The translations under genes and the position numbers were made by a program. 64,000 nt of DNA from Spirodela intermedia (Eukaryota; Streptophyta; Magnoliopsida; Alismatales; Araceae): positions 2,186,169 through 2,250,168 of the forward strand of contig LR746276.1 in assembly GCA_902729315.2 (NCBI GenBank). Direction: 5' to 3'. Within the stretch, counting starts at the first letter, position 1, and each line of letters starts with the position of its first letter. Shown here piece after piece: positions 50,645 through 64,000 of the stretch. The notes below the pieces were generated by a model. The model saw only the letters and a program-made list of their open reading frames with translations, made no database searches and was not told the origin of the DNA.

Positions 50645-51633
50645 CTGAAAAAGAACACAAGCGTCAGGCACCAATCGAACAAAAGAATTACATTTGACCT
50701 TGGCATGTTAGCTTCTAACCAACGTTAGTGTCGTCATTTATTACAAAATACCCGTCTGATAAATCTAGATGGTTCTGTAGTACGTGAATACATCGAACGT
50801 CTTTTTTCAGAGACAAAACCCTCTTACATGGAGTATACAATATTGTAGCCGTTTTAACCCATATTGCATTAAGAGAAATCCCCTCGCGCACAAGACACAA
50901 TGAAGAAGATGAGATTTAAGGTAGGATCCCCATCCATTTTCAACCAATTTTCCCAAGGTAAACAAACCAATATATTGTCGAACAAATAGAACCGTAGCAA
51001 ATCAATTTTAAAACCTAATTGCATAAATTTTAGTTAACGATAAACAGATCTACTACGTAGCCTCTGAAACAAAACAAATCTCAAGACCTGATGCAGCTGA
51101 AACAAAACAATAAAGTCATAAAAACGTTTGCCAACTTTTCACCCTTCGTACTTTGATCCGAAGCGGATTTAGTACGAAAATAAGAAATACTGATAGTTTG
51201 TTTATACTTTGGCAATAGATACAGGAAAATCCCTTGAGTAACAGCATCTGAACAACTTCATCAGAAAGTTATTTACATGGGACGACAAGCTCCAAGAGGA
51301 CCTCTTCGCCGGGAGTTCAACGTATCGGGCATGAATCCCTGAAAACTCGACGACAAAAACTCAACCATAGATCTACCACGTAGTCCCCAGATTGGCCATA
51401 GAATCGCCAAAAACGGCAAAAAAATTATAGATCTGAGTACAAGAACCGCTTCCTTCAATCACGTTAAAAAAGAATCGTAGATCCAGAACAAGTCAGTCAA
51501 GCCTTCACCTTGATTCAAGCTCGAACACAAGCTACGGCCACAAAAAAGAGAGGATTCCCCCGAGCGCCACCCGATCCCACGCCTGGAGGAGGTCAGAGGC
51601 GACGAGGAAGAAGATCGATGGATCGGATTTTAC
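50645..51633 (-). other. Predicted 5'-UTR intron of the BYPASS1-like gene
   Basis: A good acceptor (TTTTTCAG) lies 17 bases before the start codon. A plausible donor (GCGAG|GTAAAAT) lies at 51633 within a GC-rich, leader-like stretch. The intron would be about 990 bases. Placement of the donor is a guess from context. Confidence 0.5.
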
Positions 51634-51779
51634 CTCGCAGACCAGATCAGAGACCTCCTCCGGCAGAAGGACGGGTGGACGCAACGCTTCCAGCGGTTAT
51701 CCCTTCTCCAGACCCTATTTGCCCCAATTGGATAGCTTAAAGTCTGTCCCCTTCCTCACAGTCGTGCCGGCCCTCTCCC

Positions 51780-51786
51780 TTATAAG
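51780..51786 (-). promoter_or_regulatory. Possible TATA element of the BYPASS1-like gene
   Basis: CTTATAAG on the gene strand, about 150 bases upstream of the predicted leader donor. It would give a first, non-coding exon of about 115 bases. Confidence 0.35.
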
Positions 51787-51789
51787 TTA

Positions 51790-52783
51790 CCAGACACACG
51801 ATTTCCGTGCGAAGCCGAAAAGACAGGCTCGTTCCCTAGACTGTTCTAGAAAGACGCGTGGAGATCCACCACATTTTGTGTTACCAGCGTACGTGAAGAT
51901 ACACACGAGCTCGTATTCATCACAACATCAACTTTTTTGAATTTGTCACATGGTGGGGCCCGCAAACTCTCCTCCACCCAGCAGCTGGAGGATATGACCA
52001 GCCGCCCACCGATGTAGACTCGGTCTATTACTTACGGACATGCCACTTCTCAGCCGGCGCCTAGTTCGCCACGTAGCGTCCCCGAGACGATCGGACGACT
52101 CTCCTCGAGGTGCACCGAATCGGCCTGTCACAGTCTGATTCCCAGGGGGAATTCGGATCCCCAACCCGAAATGGCCGTCACAAGGTTTGACTGGAAGAAG
52201 GACCTTTTGGAAAAGTCAGAACGAGAGAAAGGTCGGTAGACGGCTGGCTCTAGAAGGACTTTTGGAAAAATCAAAGCCAGGAATGCACCGAATCTCCATT
52301 TATTTGGCTGGACGGTGCACTAAGATCAGCCATATTATTAGAAAAAAAGGGAAAATAATGAAATAGCGTTGACCTGTATCAATAGACTGAATGACCCACT
52401 TAGAAGGGTGCGATCGCTGGTCGTAAAAAGCAATGAATGGTGTCTACTTTTTCCAAAGACTGTATTAAAAGTTACTTTTTAAGACAAAATTTATTTATCT
52501 ACAATAAAAAAAATTGCCATCAAATTTGCATGGTGAGTTTACAAAACTCCTTGCATGGCAAATGAATATTAATAAATAACGTTGTTATTATATGATTATC
52601 ATCACAATCGGATCTAGATTACCAAATGAGATGGTAATTTATCCTATAAATTACCATAAAAAAATTATTCTTCTTTCATAGTGAAATGTATTTTTTCACT
52701 GATGTTTACTATGTATGGTTACAATGCATCAAAAAAATAAGGTTTTTAATTTACTCATAAGCTAAAAGAGAAATGAAGCAGGG
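51790..52783. other. Spacer between LCB kinase 3' end and BYPASS1-like promoter
   Basis: Moderate GC near 51950-52300, where frames of about 72 codons are unrecognised; AT-rich beyond. The part just below 52784 is presumably 3' untranslated sequence of the kinase gene. Confidence 0.4.
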
Positions 52784-55700
52784 TCAGACAAACATCTCAA
52801 GCGAGCTTGGCATGACGGAGAACCTCCTTGGAAGGAACCCTACGTGTTCCCCATCGGATTCTACATAGACTCCATCGATGGATCCTTCCACCGCCACTTG
52901 AATACCCTGAACACTGAGCGAAATGAAAAAAAGAAAAAAAGAAATGTAAAAATTAGGACAACAATATTAATTGACGAGATAAAAAGTATCTTGTTTCAGA
53001 CTGAAAATGTGTAGATTTTGCCATCTTAGGAAATGGGTGAAAATTAAAAAAAATAAAATTACAAAGGTAAAATAATCCGGTTTCAAACTGAAATAAGGGT
53101 ATAACTTTATCCATGCATAAATTTTGTTATTAGAGGAAATATTGAAGAAATGGGCCAAAAAATTCGAGTATCAATGATAATGTGAAAAAAAAAAAACCAT
53201 TTTTCAAACGCAAAATATGGGTAAAATTTAATTGTTAAATACGTTATGCCATTCTGGGAATTATTGTATAAGAAAACTAAGAACATCAAGGCCTCTTCAT
53301 ACCCTTGGACCATAGAGTAATATCTTGCCCATATTTTCTTTTTTTTTCCAAAAAATCCTATATAACGTAGTATTCACCAAAATCTTAGGGGTATAAATGA
53401 CCATGGACTAAAGTGTAGAAACTTATATAGCAGCCTCGAAAACAGGTTGTGAGGATGCTTAAGTGAGCCATTACCACTCTAATCCTCTAGATAATCATAT
53501 TATAATGTCAATTATCTTGATTCCAAGATTATAGGTCAGACCCAATTATCCAAGTTATCTAGTAAATTACTAAAAAGGGTTTAGAAGATTAAACAAGATG
53601 GAAGAATTAAATAAATAAATACATAATTCTAACAGAAATTTCGTCGAAAAATGTTGTGCAACAGAGACTTGAAACTGAACACTTCTGGGGAGGAAACTGA
53701 ATCAACAATACCATACAGATCATGAAAATTCCACAAATTACGGCATGCAGAATGCTAGGAGACCGTTGAGGAGAGGATCAATTAGATCAGAACCAGGATT
53801 GACAGAGCAAGATATGCTATCTGCTGACGGGCAAGCTAAGTTAGCAGCCAATGATGATCATCATAAGACTGTGGTCTTCCTTCTTGTGATCCAAAGCAAC
53901 CTCTAACCCAAGGTGACCCGGCTATGAATGAAAATAAAAAAGGAGAGCAGACATAGAAGAATCGGCTTGATGGAGAAAATCAAAAAACCCATTGGCAAAA
54001 AAGAATTACCTCTTTACAAATACGTTTCTTTCCGAGATATGAGATCCATTGTAGAGTTTGTGCAATTTGAAAAGAAAATCGTACCACTTGAACTCTTGAA
54101 AGATCACAACCTGAGGAATCCAAAGCAGAGATTTTTTGTATATATACTGAGAAAATGGCAAACTTCAGAGAAACGCTGATTTATTTATTTTTTTACTTGG
54201 AAAGGTGAAGAAATGTGTGAAATTTACCTGAAGATCTCCACTCGTTGGGCTAGCCGCTGGAGTAATCTTCATCCCCCCACCATAAAATTTGGCATTTCCA
54301 ATGCAAATGGTAGTGATTTTCTCAAACAATTCCCAATCACCATCATCAACCTGGAAATATCATATTAACTTGTAAAACAGAACAACGATAGTGACCCATA
54401 TTGGAAATGCCAGGAAGAATTTCCATAACGTGACCTTGATCCTGAGGTTCTGATCTCTGTGCCCATAGAATGCTCTCAAAGCCCCAAAAACATAACACAA
54501 GTTTCCAAATCTTTTGTACTTCGATGCATAAAATGCAGCCTTCCCGCTCCTGCAGAGTTTATCAAGAAGGAAAAGATACCATGTTTCTCACAACACGTTT
54601 CGTCAAGTATCGTAATGTTTGAGTTCCAGCAAACACGTACAAATGAAGGCTAGCAACATTTATGAAGTAACGTGGTTCTCCACTTCCTCCACTTACAACG
54701 CCAACATCTATTCTTGATCTTGTCCCTGCGCCACAGCCTAAAAAGTGAAGCTTTTCGCCTGAATTACAAGATTACAACAGAGCATGGAATTTAAGTGATC
54801 GCATTATGCAGTGCTCTAGTTACCATCAGTTAACATTAAACCTTTTCATATCATTTTGATTTTTAGTAGAAAATTTCTGGTAGCTGACTATGTTGTATGC
54901 TCCTTCAAAAGCCTACTTTTGAGGGTACACCTCAGCTAAATGAGCTTAATCTTCCTAAAAACCATGTCAGAACCAGGTACTTACTGTTTTATTCACTATT
55001 GCTAAACCAGACGATTCAAAACTTCATCACCACCTTTAGAAAAATTGAATCCCAGGGAAGCCACTTGTTAGGAGAACTTGCAAAATCTTGGGGAGCTCCA
55101 TTTGATTCAGCTCTTCACCATGTTAGGGTGTGCCAACGAAAAGAAAGAATGCCATAGTTCACTATTGTGATAGACTCGAATACTTGAGAACTGATGCAAG
55201 AAATATAATGAAACCACATGTCGTTAAAAATCTCAATCCGACATGAAATTCTTTCCTCTTTATCATGATCCCTAAGTTCCTCAATAAAAATTCAGAAGTG
55301 TTAGCATCAGCCAAGTTTGTCCGTATTTCTCTCAAATGAAGGCAAATTGTCTTTCAAAGCACATAAAAGACTAGCCAATATCGCTCTGAGTTTCTTTCCT
55401 TTTCGCTTCTATCTGACTTGAAGCATCTATTCAAACACAAAGCATGACCTCAAAAGAACATATCATTGCCTTTCCCCAGAATAACCCGACAGCGGAATCT
55501 AAGCTTCTCAAGACTGATCGATCACTTTCCACAGAGACATCCGGTAAATCATAAAACTATTTCAAAGCATCCACACATTCATGATCTGTAGCCGCTTGTC
55601 GGCTATATTCACCCCATCCCACAAGCACAAATCTCGGTGCAGAATATAATCCCAAAGTACACCAAAGACTCAAAAATAGTCAATCAAGAAGGTGGTAAGA

Positions 55701-58700
55701 CCCTGGCGGAGTTCCCCCACAGCATAGAGTTTGCAAAGCTCGGACCCAGTCTCTGTGATCGAAGGCCACTAGAAATAATTTCTCATTCTCGGAAAACAGT
55801 GTGAGAGCAACAAACATGAATGAGAATGCAAAGCAATGGCACAGAACAGTCAAATCCATCAGTTCAGGAAATAACTCATTTAAAACAATTAAAATTAAAG
55901 CTATTAAGTCAGGTTGCCCCATAATAACAAAGACATGAAAATAATATGCTATTAGGGATCTCCACAAGTTTACCCCATGATCCGTCTCATATTCCTTGGG
56001 CCCGGCTTATCCAACCATATATTTAATCATTGGTATTCCTTAACGAGCCCAGCTTATGCAAACATATCCTCACTCTAACGTATTCCTCAAGGAGCCATTC
56101 TTATGGAAGCCAAACTTCAATTTGCAATAGACGTAACATCTCAAGAACCTGAAACAGACCATTATGCCCAAAACCAAATAGACAAAAACACAGTAAATGA
56201 ACTTGAATTAATTTCGATCCACTGAAGTGTTCTTAGATGAATTCGCACGACTTCAGTTTCTCAAGATATGATCAGGTCTTAATCTGACCGCACTTTCCTA
56301 CTAAATTTAAAGAGAACAATGCCCTGGAATAGGCGAGTTATCTTCTGATCAACATGCATTTCAAATTCTACAAGTGCGTGTTGATCTGATCCAGGTAAGT
56401 TACCATCCAAAGAGCCAAAAAAACTATGAACCAAAACCCACGGCTAGATTTTTAAATTCCCCTCCCCCCATCCTAAAACCAGCAAAATGGATATCATATT
56501 TTATAACATCCATAAAATCTAGTATATAATATCAGAATGCATGGACCACTAGTGCAAGACATCCCATGTATATCAATAAATCTATATATCATGCGTGTCA
56601 TCATAAATAAGCCTCGTCACAATATGTTACAATCAGCTTCAGCACTCTGCTATGCTATCTACACCATTTGAAACAAAGTTTGAAATCAGTTTACACTATT
56701 TCTTCTTGAGTTCATATTTTCACTACTTAAACAAGGAGAAAAATGAACCTTTAGAAACCAATCAAGAGAAATACAAGTATACATCAAGTGTAGGAAATCT
56801 AACAAAAAAATGAACCTTTGGCAATACGTTCTATAGCTTCACGAGGGTCGTTTCTCCTGACATGGATAACAAGCCATTTGGTAATCAGACTATGGGAGCT
56901 CACGAAATATTTCAAATATTATTAAAGAGACTAACCAGCCAAATGTTCGGATAAAATCAGATCCAGTACCCATAGGGATGAGCTACAAAATGGCAAACCA
57001 TGACTTCAAATGGATTTCATAGTGCAAAAAAATAAAATAAAATAAAATAAAATCAAAACTCAAAAACCAAAAGCCAAGAATCAAGTGACATTTTGTTAGT
57101 ACTCACACCAAGTGCAGTTGAACGTCCAGTTTCAGGACCATATAAGGAAACTGGCTTTCCTGCTTCAAAAAACCCATTAACAACCTGCCATTTGATGTTA
57201 GATATTAGCAAGACTTGTAAGACATGCATAAAGCGATCCAAATTTTCGTGAGAAATCCAATTAATATTTCAGAGGAATAATCTAACTGCGAGATTTATCT
57301 TACGGGATTAATAGAATGAATAAAAATATATAGAGAACAGGAAATTATATGAAAATACTCCCTTAATAGAGGGGTGCATGTAGCAGCAAAAAATCCAAAA
57401 CAAGGGCTTTGTAAGAGGCATTCATGTTGCTTCTCCCAATTCATCCAGTGATGTTCAGCAAGCCTGGTAAATCACATTTTAGCAAGTTGGGAATGCTGAA
57501 GGAGTCATCTGATTCTAGTGAATGAACTGATCGCTGCTAGAAAGGCAGTCAAGGAAGGCTACAGGGTCAAGACTACGATAAAAATTGGGAGCTTCTAGCT
57601 CAAACTTCCTTGTGGTATCACATGAACCTCATTCAGACCATAATCTCTGGGCTCCCTCATTCACTGTAACCTGATGTGTTAAATGCAACTCAGCATGCCA
57701 GGAGGATCTTTCATGGAGTATATACAAATAGTTGTAGCAAAGAAGTATACGATTGATCTAGTCTGGGACATGGAAATGGGCCTTCTTGCAATGAAACATT
57801 AATCGAACTGACTCATGATTGTTGACAGATGAATGGTAAGACCACATCAAATCTGTTATGTCAAGGAGGTAATATAACGAGAACTGTGAGTAGTTCAGAC
57901 TCTAAAATTTATCTTGACCCAGGAACGAGGAAATGATAAAAAGTAGATCAGAATTTTTTTGAAAGATTATCGATGTAATAAAGAAAAAAAATGATAGAAT
58001 AAACTGTGGACCAAATGAAGCATATCCTCCAACACTGATTTGATGGCCAGTAATCCTATAAAATTCGGTGGCATGGAGTTCACTTATCATAAAGCAAGTC
58101 AGTCCCTTTCAAAAATGTTAATTTGAGAAAATGTGATTCGGTATATATTCAGCCATTCCTCATGAATATTCTCCTCTCCCAAGGTTCATTTGATCCAGAA
58201 TACAGAAATTTTATCAGCTATCATCAGAAATATTTCAATCTCACTAGTCTGACAAGCAGCATATCACATAAATACCACCAAAGCTCTTCACCAGGATGAG
58301 ATTACCCTCCCACGGCTCAAACATCTGAAAATTTCTCTCTTACCCAAATAAAACCACAAAAGTTCATAAAACTTCCGCAGCTGGCATATGTTTCATCAGA
58401 AAGCTAAGTCCATGCTTGCTCTACAATTTATACTGTCAGGTACTTCCCACAAAGTCATGTTATATATTGCAGTAACTCAATATATGAGCATTGACAGCAA
58501 CATTCTCCCGAAATTAACATTAATGCCTGGCACAAAGTGAAAAGAAATGCGTCCTGAATAATTCCAAAATCAAGATAAAAAAGGAAATAGCTTCACCTCA
58601 TTAAGAGTTCCATCACCTCCAACTGCTATCACAGCATCGGCTCCCTCTCTTATCGCCTGTGCTCCAGAAATGGATTGTTTGTATCAGATTTAACTTTCAC

Positions 58701-60410
58701 GTTCAAGGGATTCTAAGAAAACTATTCTGAAAAAAACTAGGTTAATGTTTTAATACTTCACTTCAAAAATACTTACATCCCTTGTTATCTCCGCTGCATG
58801 AAAAGGGCCTGTAGTAGACAATTCATGCATCTGCCAACAGCACAAAAAGTTATGAAAGAAACATGATGATCTCGGTCAATCCAGAAGCATGAGAGGACAG
58901 AAGTGGAAAAAATTACAAGAAACAAAAGAGAATAGGTCAATGGCATTATGACAATTGAATCAAACATTGTCTCAGAACCACAAAAAAGGGCCACAAGGAT
59001 ATGCGTATCATGACAGACCCATAGAGGAACATATCATGAAGTTCAGCTGCCTTTCATCAAAAGTGACTTGCCAAAAGTAATGGGTCATTACTATGATCTC
59101 GCAATACAAGAGTAGTGTGTAAGAATGAAAAAAAATATATCAACTGCTAACTCGTTAAAAGAGGGAACCAAAGCTGATTTTATTGTGTCAAACTGGGAAG
59201 GCACAAAAGTTAAAAATCTCTTGGTCTCCTTCCACTGTAAAAAATATTCAGATTTAGAAAGCATTCAGGTCGAGATAGAAAGAGGTTTTTGACAGAATAT
59301 TACTTGAATTTAACATTTTAGAGCACAGACTTTCTGAAAGCATATCATGTGGCTTCCCACGTTGTTGGTTTGAAACGGAATAATCTTATCTTTCTGCTTA
59401 TTTTTTGACCCAAAGCATCCATATCCATAGGTATATCCTAATATCTGTAAAGACATTAGTAACTTGTTTACTAGAAGAAAGAGTCATGGACAGCGGATCA
59501 ACATGTCTCATCCCTAAAGAGTTTATACAGAAACCACAAGCATTTCAATTTAAAATAGATAAATACGCAAAAGATACACAACCAGTCATCCAGTTATAAC
59601 TTCAAGCTAAACTTTGTCATGTATCTCATATGGTCTGGTACACCCAATTCACATCATATGCCTCCTCAAAGTCACCTTTGAACCGCATACACTTCCCTTA
59701 CTTTCTCCTAATTGATCAGAATGATACCCGCAATTTACCAACCTTTAATAGAACCAACCACTAGTAACTCCTATTTCAAGAACCACCATGTTTGATCCTA
59801 TTTGAGAGCATCACAGAAAGGACATAAAGACAATACCCAAAAAAATTGGGAATTATAATCCTTCATTTCGTCTACTCCCATATACCAGAGACGCGATTGA
59901 GGTTCAGGAAGTTGATCCACCACCTCCATGAAATCTAACCTAAAAAATTGCTAAAAATGCTGAAAAAAGATACAGTCTAGACCATAGGATTTTATGTATG
60001 CTAAAAGTGTGAACAACTAAAAGAGATTGAATAATCATAGATGAACATTCGGAACAATGGACCAGAGCATGGAAAGCAAGGGGCACTCACATTGCAATTT
60101 CTGCTCAACATTTCCCTTAGATACGGCTGGATCTTCTTCCACTCTTTACCCGTTTTCCCATTAGCTCCTGCGTCCATCCAGATGAGAGCATCCACGACAT
60201 CGTAAATTGCCGCATAAAGCAAGGACAGTAGATCGTAGAGTGCTTTGGGCTGGTACCCTTGGGATTGATGACGAAGACGAAATTCTTCTTCGGTGAGCAA
60301 TCCCCACCGACGGCGCCGGAAGGGTTCAGGGGGAGATCGAGCCCCGGCGACAACCGCTCCGCTCTCACCAACGAGTTTGCCCGCATCATTACTGCCGTCC
60401 CAACTACCAT
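52784..60410 (-). CDS. LCBK2-like: Sphingoid long-chain base kinase 2-like (diacylglycerol kinase catalytic fold)
   Basis: A lipid kinase of the DAGK/sphingosine kinase superfamily, closest by memory to Arabidopsis LCBK2, which has been annotated as a long-chain base kinase of mitochondria. Twelve exons: 60410-60257, 60167-60091, 58830-58777, 58656-58597, 57184-57107, 56982-56936, 56856-56816, 54725-54641, 54549-54435, 54350-54228, 54110-54010 and 52913-52784. All junctions are GT-AG, phases agree, and the sum is 1065 bases (354 residues; family about 360). Motifs: [18 protein letters not shown] (about 45-61), nucleotide-binding VGGDGT (107-112), GTGSDF (146-151), [37 protein letters not shown], and [13 protein letters not shown] near the end. 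Start at 60410 because a stop lies two codons upstream. The N-terminus is short, with a few Arg; mitochondrial targeting is uncertain. Substrate is inferred from family only. Confidence 0.92.
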
Positions 60411-63400
60411 CTGGGCCTACCGCTTCTCCGATTCGAATAAATAGTTGGACAGTAAATTGCAGAAGATAGAGGGAAAATGGGATCGTCTTTCCCTCACATT
60501 CCGAACGAAGTAGCGGTCTCTTGCGATGCTAACGGGAAGCTCACCGCCGGCAAGTTGCGAGGCAGACGCGGTGACTTCCGAACTCGTTCTCCCAAATAGT
60601 TAACGGATAGATGCCAGACTTTGTTGATCGATTAATTTCATAATTACTTCAGTAAATTAGCCCCATAAACAGGCCTGGTAATGGCGCCCTACAACCCCTA
60701 CTTGTACATGAAAGGTATTAAGCCTCCAATTAACGTCAAAGAACCTGTCTTTCGAATCATAATCTAACGAGCAATAGGCCAAAAGTAATCAAATAGATGA
60801 CCTCAGAAATGGAAGAGTTTTAGGATTTACTTGCAGATTTTTCTAATGGAAAACCTGCTGCCCACTAACACTAACATGCAGTGGGTAAACTTCAAATATT
60901 TATGGACAAAAAGTAAGTTCCTTGATTTCTCTTGATAAATATCAGGGTGCCAACACATTATTGTATTTATCTCATATCTCTAAGAAACCATGTACCTGTA
61001 GAGGAGAAGGTCAATTAAGATGCTGCATGTGGTTGAGGGTGACCATGTCATAGTTTGCTGCATCATCTTCACCTTCTTCCTCCCTTATGATTTATTTCAT
61101 TTTTTTTGCTATATGAGCTACTTCTTAGCTTTCCTTTTCCCCAAGTGCATTTGATACGATTTTCAAAGATCAGAGATCTTGACACTTCAATGGTCTAGTT
61201 TTTCATGAGTTTGTTGAAAATGGAAAGCTGACTTTAATGAGTATGGAACCTCAATTTTTTGTTGCAACTTATCAGAGATATATGGAGAATGATCAAAGAT
61301 GGGGGTCTACAACGAGTATTTTGATTCAACTCTACTTATTTGGCATTATGGGTATCATGAAAAATAATTATTTCTCCAAAAGATGAATAGGAGCTGATGT
61401 GACCATGACCATTGATGTAGAGGATTATCCAAACCACATAAATTTGGCGTGCCTTTCTTTCCTCTCTCTATCTCTAGTATTTGTTTATCCTTCCATGGTG
61501 GAAAGAAGGGGATGTTCATCTCCTAGCACAACTTGTATGAAAGAATGTTTTCTTAGTTAAAAGAAATCCATAAGGACAAGATGAACAGTCATGTGTGCAG
61601 AAATCTATCCTTAAGCAAAAGAGTTAAAACCTAGCATATTAGAATCAATGCTATGTGTGCAGATTTGTATGTAAGGCAGAAGTTAAGGACCTTTACTTAA
61701 ATTATCAAAAAATGTTGCGTGAACTATTTTACCTAATATATCAACAAAAATGGGGTAAAAGCTCTGCCCTTTTCTAGTTGTCGAAGGGAAAAACATTTTA
61801 TGGTGCAAAACATCACTCACAATGTGAGATATTCAAACCTCCATAAAATATATGTAATGAACCTTTTAAAGTTCCTTCTAACTAGTTTGAAGGGTTATCA
61901 AGCTATTTATTCAATGTTCCATAAGGCTCTCCGAGCTTGTTCTTGAATCATTAACTCATACATTGGCTTAGAACTCTATTTATTTTGCTTTCCATCATGT
62001 TGAAAAGCATTTTGTTAAATACTACTTATATTGTTTTGAAAAGGTTTACTCAACACCTTGAGAAAGATATATTTAAATAAACTAAAGGTAAATTAACAAT
62101 ATCTTTAAGGAAAAGACTAGAGAATGAGTAGGTTTGGGATTACACAAAAAACTAGTGCAATTTTTTTTAAGTATTTGTATGCTTAAATATTGTGGAAACT
62201 TTTATTTGATACTATAGTCCCATCATATTTTTTTGAGCCATGAATAATTAATCATGTACAAGTTATTGATGTGACTGAAACCATGTTAAAATACTACATA
62301 TGTTCATATTTTTGGAGCAAAAAATAAATATTTATGTTCATATTAGTTGCACAAAGTAAGGTTTTTGTGTGAAGTCATAAATATTTAAGGTACAAGAAGT
62401 GTCACTATCAATATTAAGCTTTTGGATGTATTTCTAGGATTATGAACGAAGGTATTAAGTCCTGAAACCTTCATAGGAAACGAGGGAAAAGGTTTTAGGG
62501 TCAGCATTTGAAAGGTAAGTGCCAATTGTTGTACCAAAAGAGATTAATAGTACACTGCTATTAACCCAAGAGGTATGGGTTGACACCTAAGGAAAAAAGA
62601 TTAAATGTTTATACACTTTATGTTGATGTCTCAAAACCTAAAAATAGGTAAATACTAAGGAAATAAAAAGTTTGCCAACACAAGAGGGTAAATTATAATC
62701 TGAAACTAAAATGAAATGAACATCTACACTTTACAGTGTCAATAACTAATATATTTGGTATACCAAAGTGTTGATCTTCAGATCTCATCTTGCATGGTAA
62801 GTGTTGCCAATTGGAACCCACCTAATTTTAATGTGCAGAAATTTATCCAAAAGTAAAATAATAATTTTACACTACCTAAATTATAACACACGAAGATCTA
62901 AATGATGACAATATGTAATGCTGACCCTTGGTATGATTTTGGAACCACTAATAAGTTATCATGTCTCCTTTAGTACTTTCGTGATATCAGTCTACTCTTG
63001 AGTCAAGCTAATAAGTCAGAAGAGTTTTTACACTTCTAGTAACTAAGATACTACATCAAGACAAAATGGTAATTTTATATTCTTAGTATAACTACATTAC
63101 TAGTTCATTTGAAATCTTATCTACTCATCATTTGCAAAGTTTTCCAAGTGTTTAAGGTTCATAGCTTAGGTTAGAAGGGCATACTTATGATTTTTTATGT
63201 TTAAATATTTTTTTATAGACCCATGTACAATTATTTTTAATTTGTTTATTGAGAAGTAAGTTGACTTAAGAGTCAATTTCAAGAAAATTGGTCTGCAGCT
63301 AACATTAGCTCGAGTGGAGATTGTGGAAAGGAAAAAGTGTTATAGTACCTGCAATCAGCCATTAGGCAACTTATGAGTAGTTGTTGAAATTCCTACTATC

Positions 63401-64000
63401 AATTATTGACTAGTATTTTGCTATTGGTTAAATATAATTTTTTTTAATAATGATATATTACAAAAACTACAACTCTATCTCAAAAATCAATAAGAACTTT
63501 GAACCATCAAAATGATATTTCCATATTAGGGAAGATTAATTATTACTTGCTCAAAGTTGTCATAGCTATGATTCCAATGAATCATGCCAAGGGAGGATAA
63601 TCGTTGTTTATTTGTTTATTGAATAGTACCTAGATTGACATAAATCTATAAATCTAAAGAAGTTGTGTGATAATAGTTGTAAATCTAGAAAACAACACAT
63701 AAAACCTAGGATCATCAAAAGTTATATGGCATCAAAGGAACGAAAACATATACTTCTTAGAGAGTGAAGCACTCTTATTGTCTCAAAAGTTATTAATCTC
63801 TTGGATCATGCCTTGGCACTTTGAGTTGATATATTGGTTGACCCATTTCTCCCCTCAACTAGAAATGACATATAATTTATATAAGGCCTAATTTCCCCAC
63901 TCAACTTTGTTCTAATGATTGTAAGAACCTCAAATGGAATTTTGAGATAACAAATGCAATTAAAAATATGTTATTTTACATTTATTAAGAGCCCAAAACA
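60411..64000. other. Kinase promoter region, then AT-rich spacer
   Basis: 60411-60620 is GC-richer and must hold the promoter and leader of the kinase gene; I saw no clear TATA box. Beyond it the DNA is AT-rich. A segment at about 61420-61500 (GTAGAGGATTATCCAAACCA and a C/T-rich run) resembles the R-U5 part of some plant LTRs. No frame longer than 60 codons was found. Confidence 0.4.

Noticed and set aside
50629-50706. ATG at 50706 as the start of the BYPASS1-like protein
   Set aside because: It lies upstream of a good splice acceptor and the family N-terminus begins at 50628.
53641-53760. Possible kinase exon reading [15 protein letters not shown] on the minus strand
   Set aside because: The true exon with the FKWYDF motif was found at 54110-54010 and connects in phase on both sides.
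1-64000. CRISPR arrays, bacterial operons, rRNA or tRNA genes
   Set aside because: Nothing of this kind was seen; the window is plant nuclear DNA. Small RNA genes could be missed by eye and would need a covariance-model search.

Overview
This is a nuclear segment of a flowering plant. Spliced genes with GT-AG introns, GC-rich exons and AT-rich spacers full of decayed LTR retrotransposons all point to that. The GC-rich single-exon lipase and GC-rich exons hint at a monocot or early-diverging angiosperm, but I cannot name the species. All the genes except the one at 22 kb lie on the minus strand.

Layout. 1-13.2 kb is repeat territory: a GC-rich imperfect tandem repeat near 0.6-0.8 kb, then a badly decayed Ty3/gypsy-like element (about 4-10 kb) whose reverse transcriptase was split by a later 1.45-kb GC-rich insertion that left a 5-bp target duplication. 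At 13.3-15.0 kb lies a chloroplast-type DAD1-like phospholipase A1 gene interrupted by one frameshift. 15-22 kb holds no gene I can support. At 22.0-23.1 kb is a two-exon, plus-strand gene for a secreted or membrane-anchored protein with a WAK-type galacturonan-binding ectodomain and no kinase. 23-27.8 kb holds several minisatellites and microsatellites. At 27.9-31.0 kb (gene A) and 42.2-44.9 kb (gene B) are two tandem four-exon aquaporin genes of the NIP5;1/NIP6;1 boric-acid channel type, separated by 11 kb of spacer that includes a Ty1/copia gag relic. At 46.3 kb is a relic of a third NIP first exon. At 49.5-50.6 kb is a BYPASS1-like gene, and at 52.8-60.4 kb a complete 12-exon gene for an LCB kinase 2-like lipid kinase. 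60.5-64 kb is AT-rich spacer.

The most interesting signal is in the untranslated leader of NIP gene A. The minimum upstream ORF AUG-UAA, known in Arabidopsis NIP5;1 to stall ribosomes and destabilise the mRNA when boron is high, occurs three times. Each copy sits in a diverged repeat unit of about 165-173 bp with the order TATAAAA, ATGTAA, A-rich tract. Gene B has one ATGTAA upstream, at the end of a 61-codon upstream ORF. Gene B also differs at the pore: Ala for Gly at the LE1 position of the selectivity filter, and NPA in place of NPV. Together this suggests a local NIP expansion in which both leader regulation and pore selectivity have diverged.

Exon coordinates were worked out by hand from reading frames, splice dinucleotides and remembered family conservation. 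They have not been checked against transcripts or by database search.
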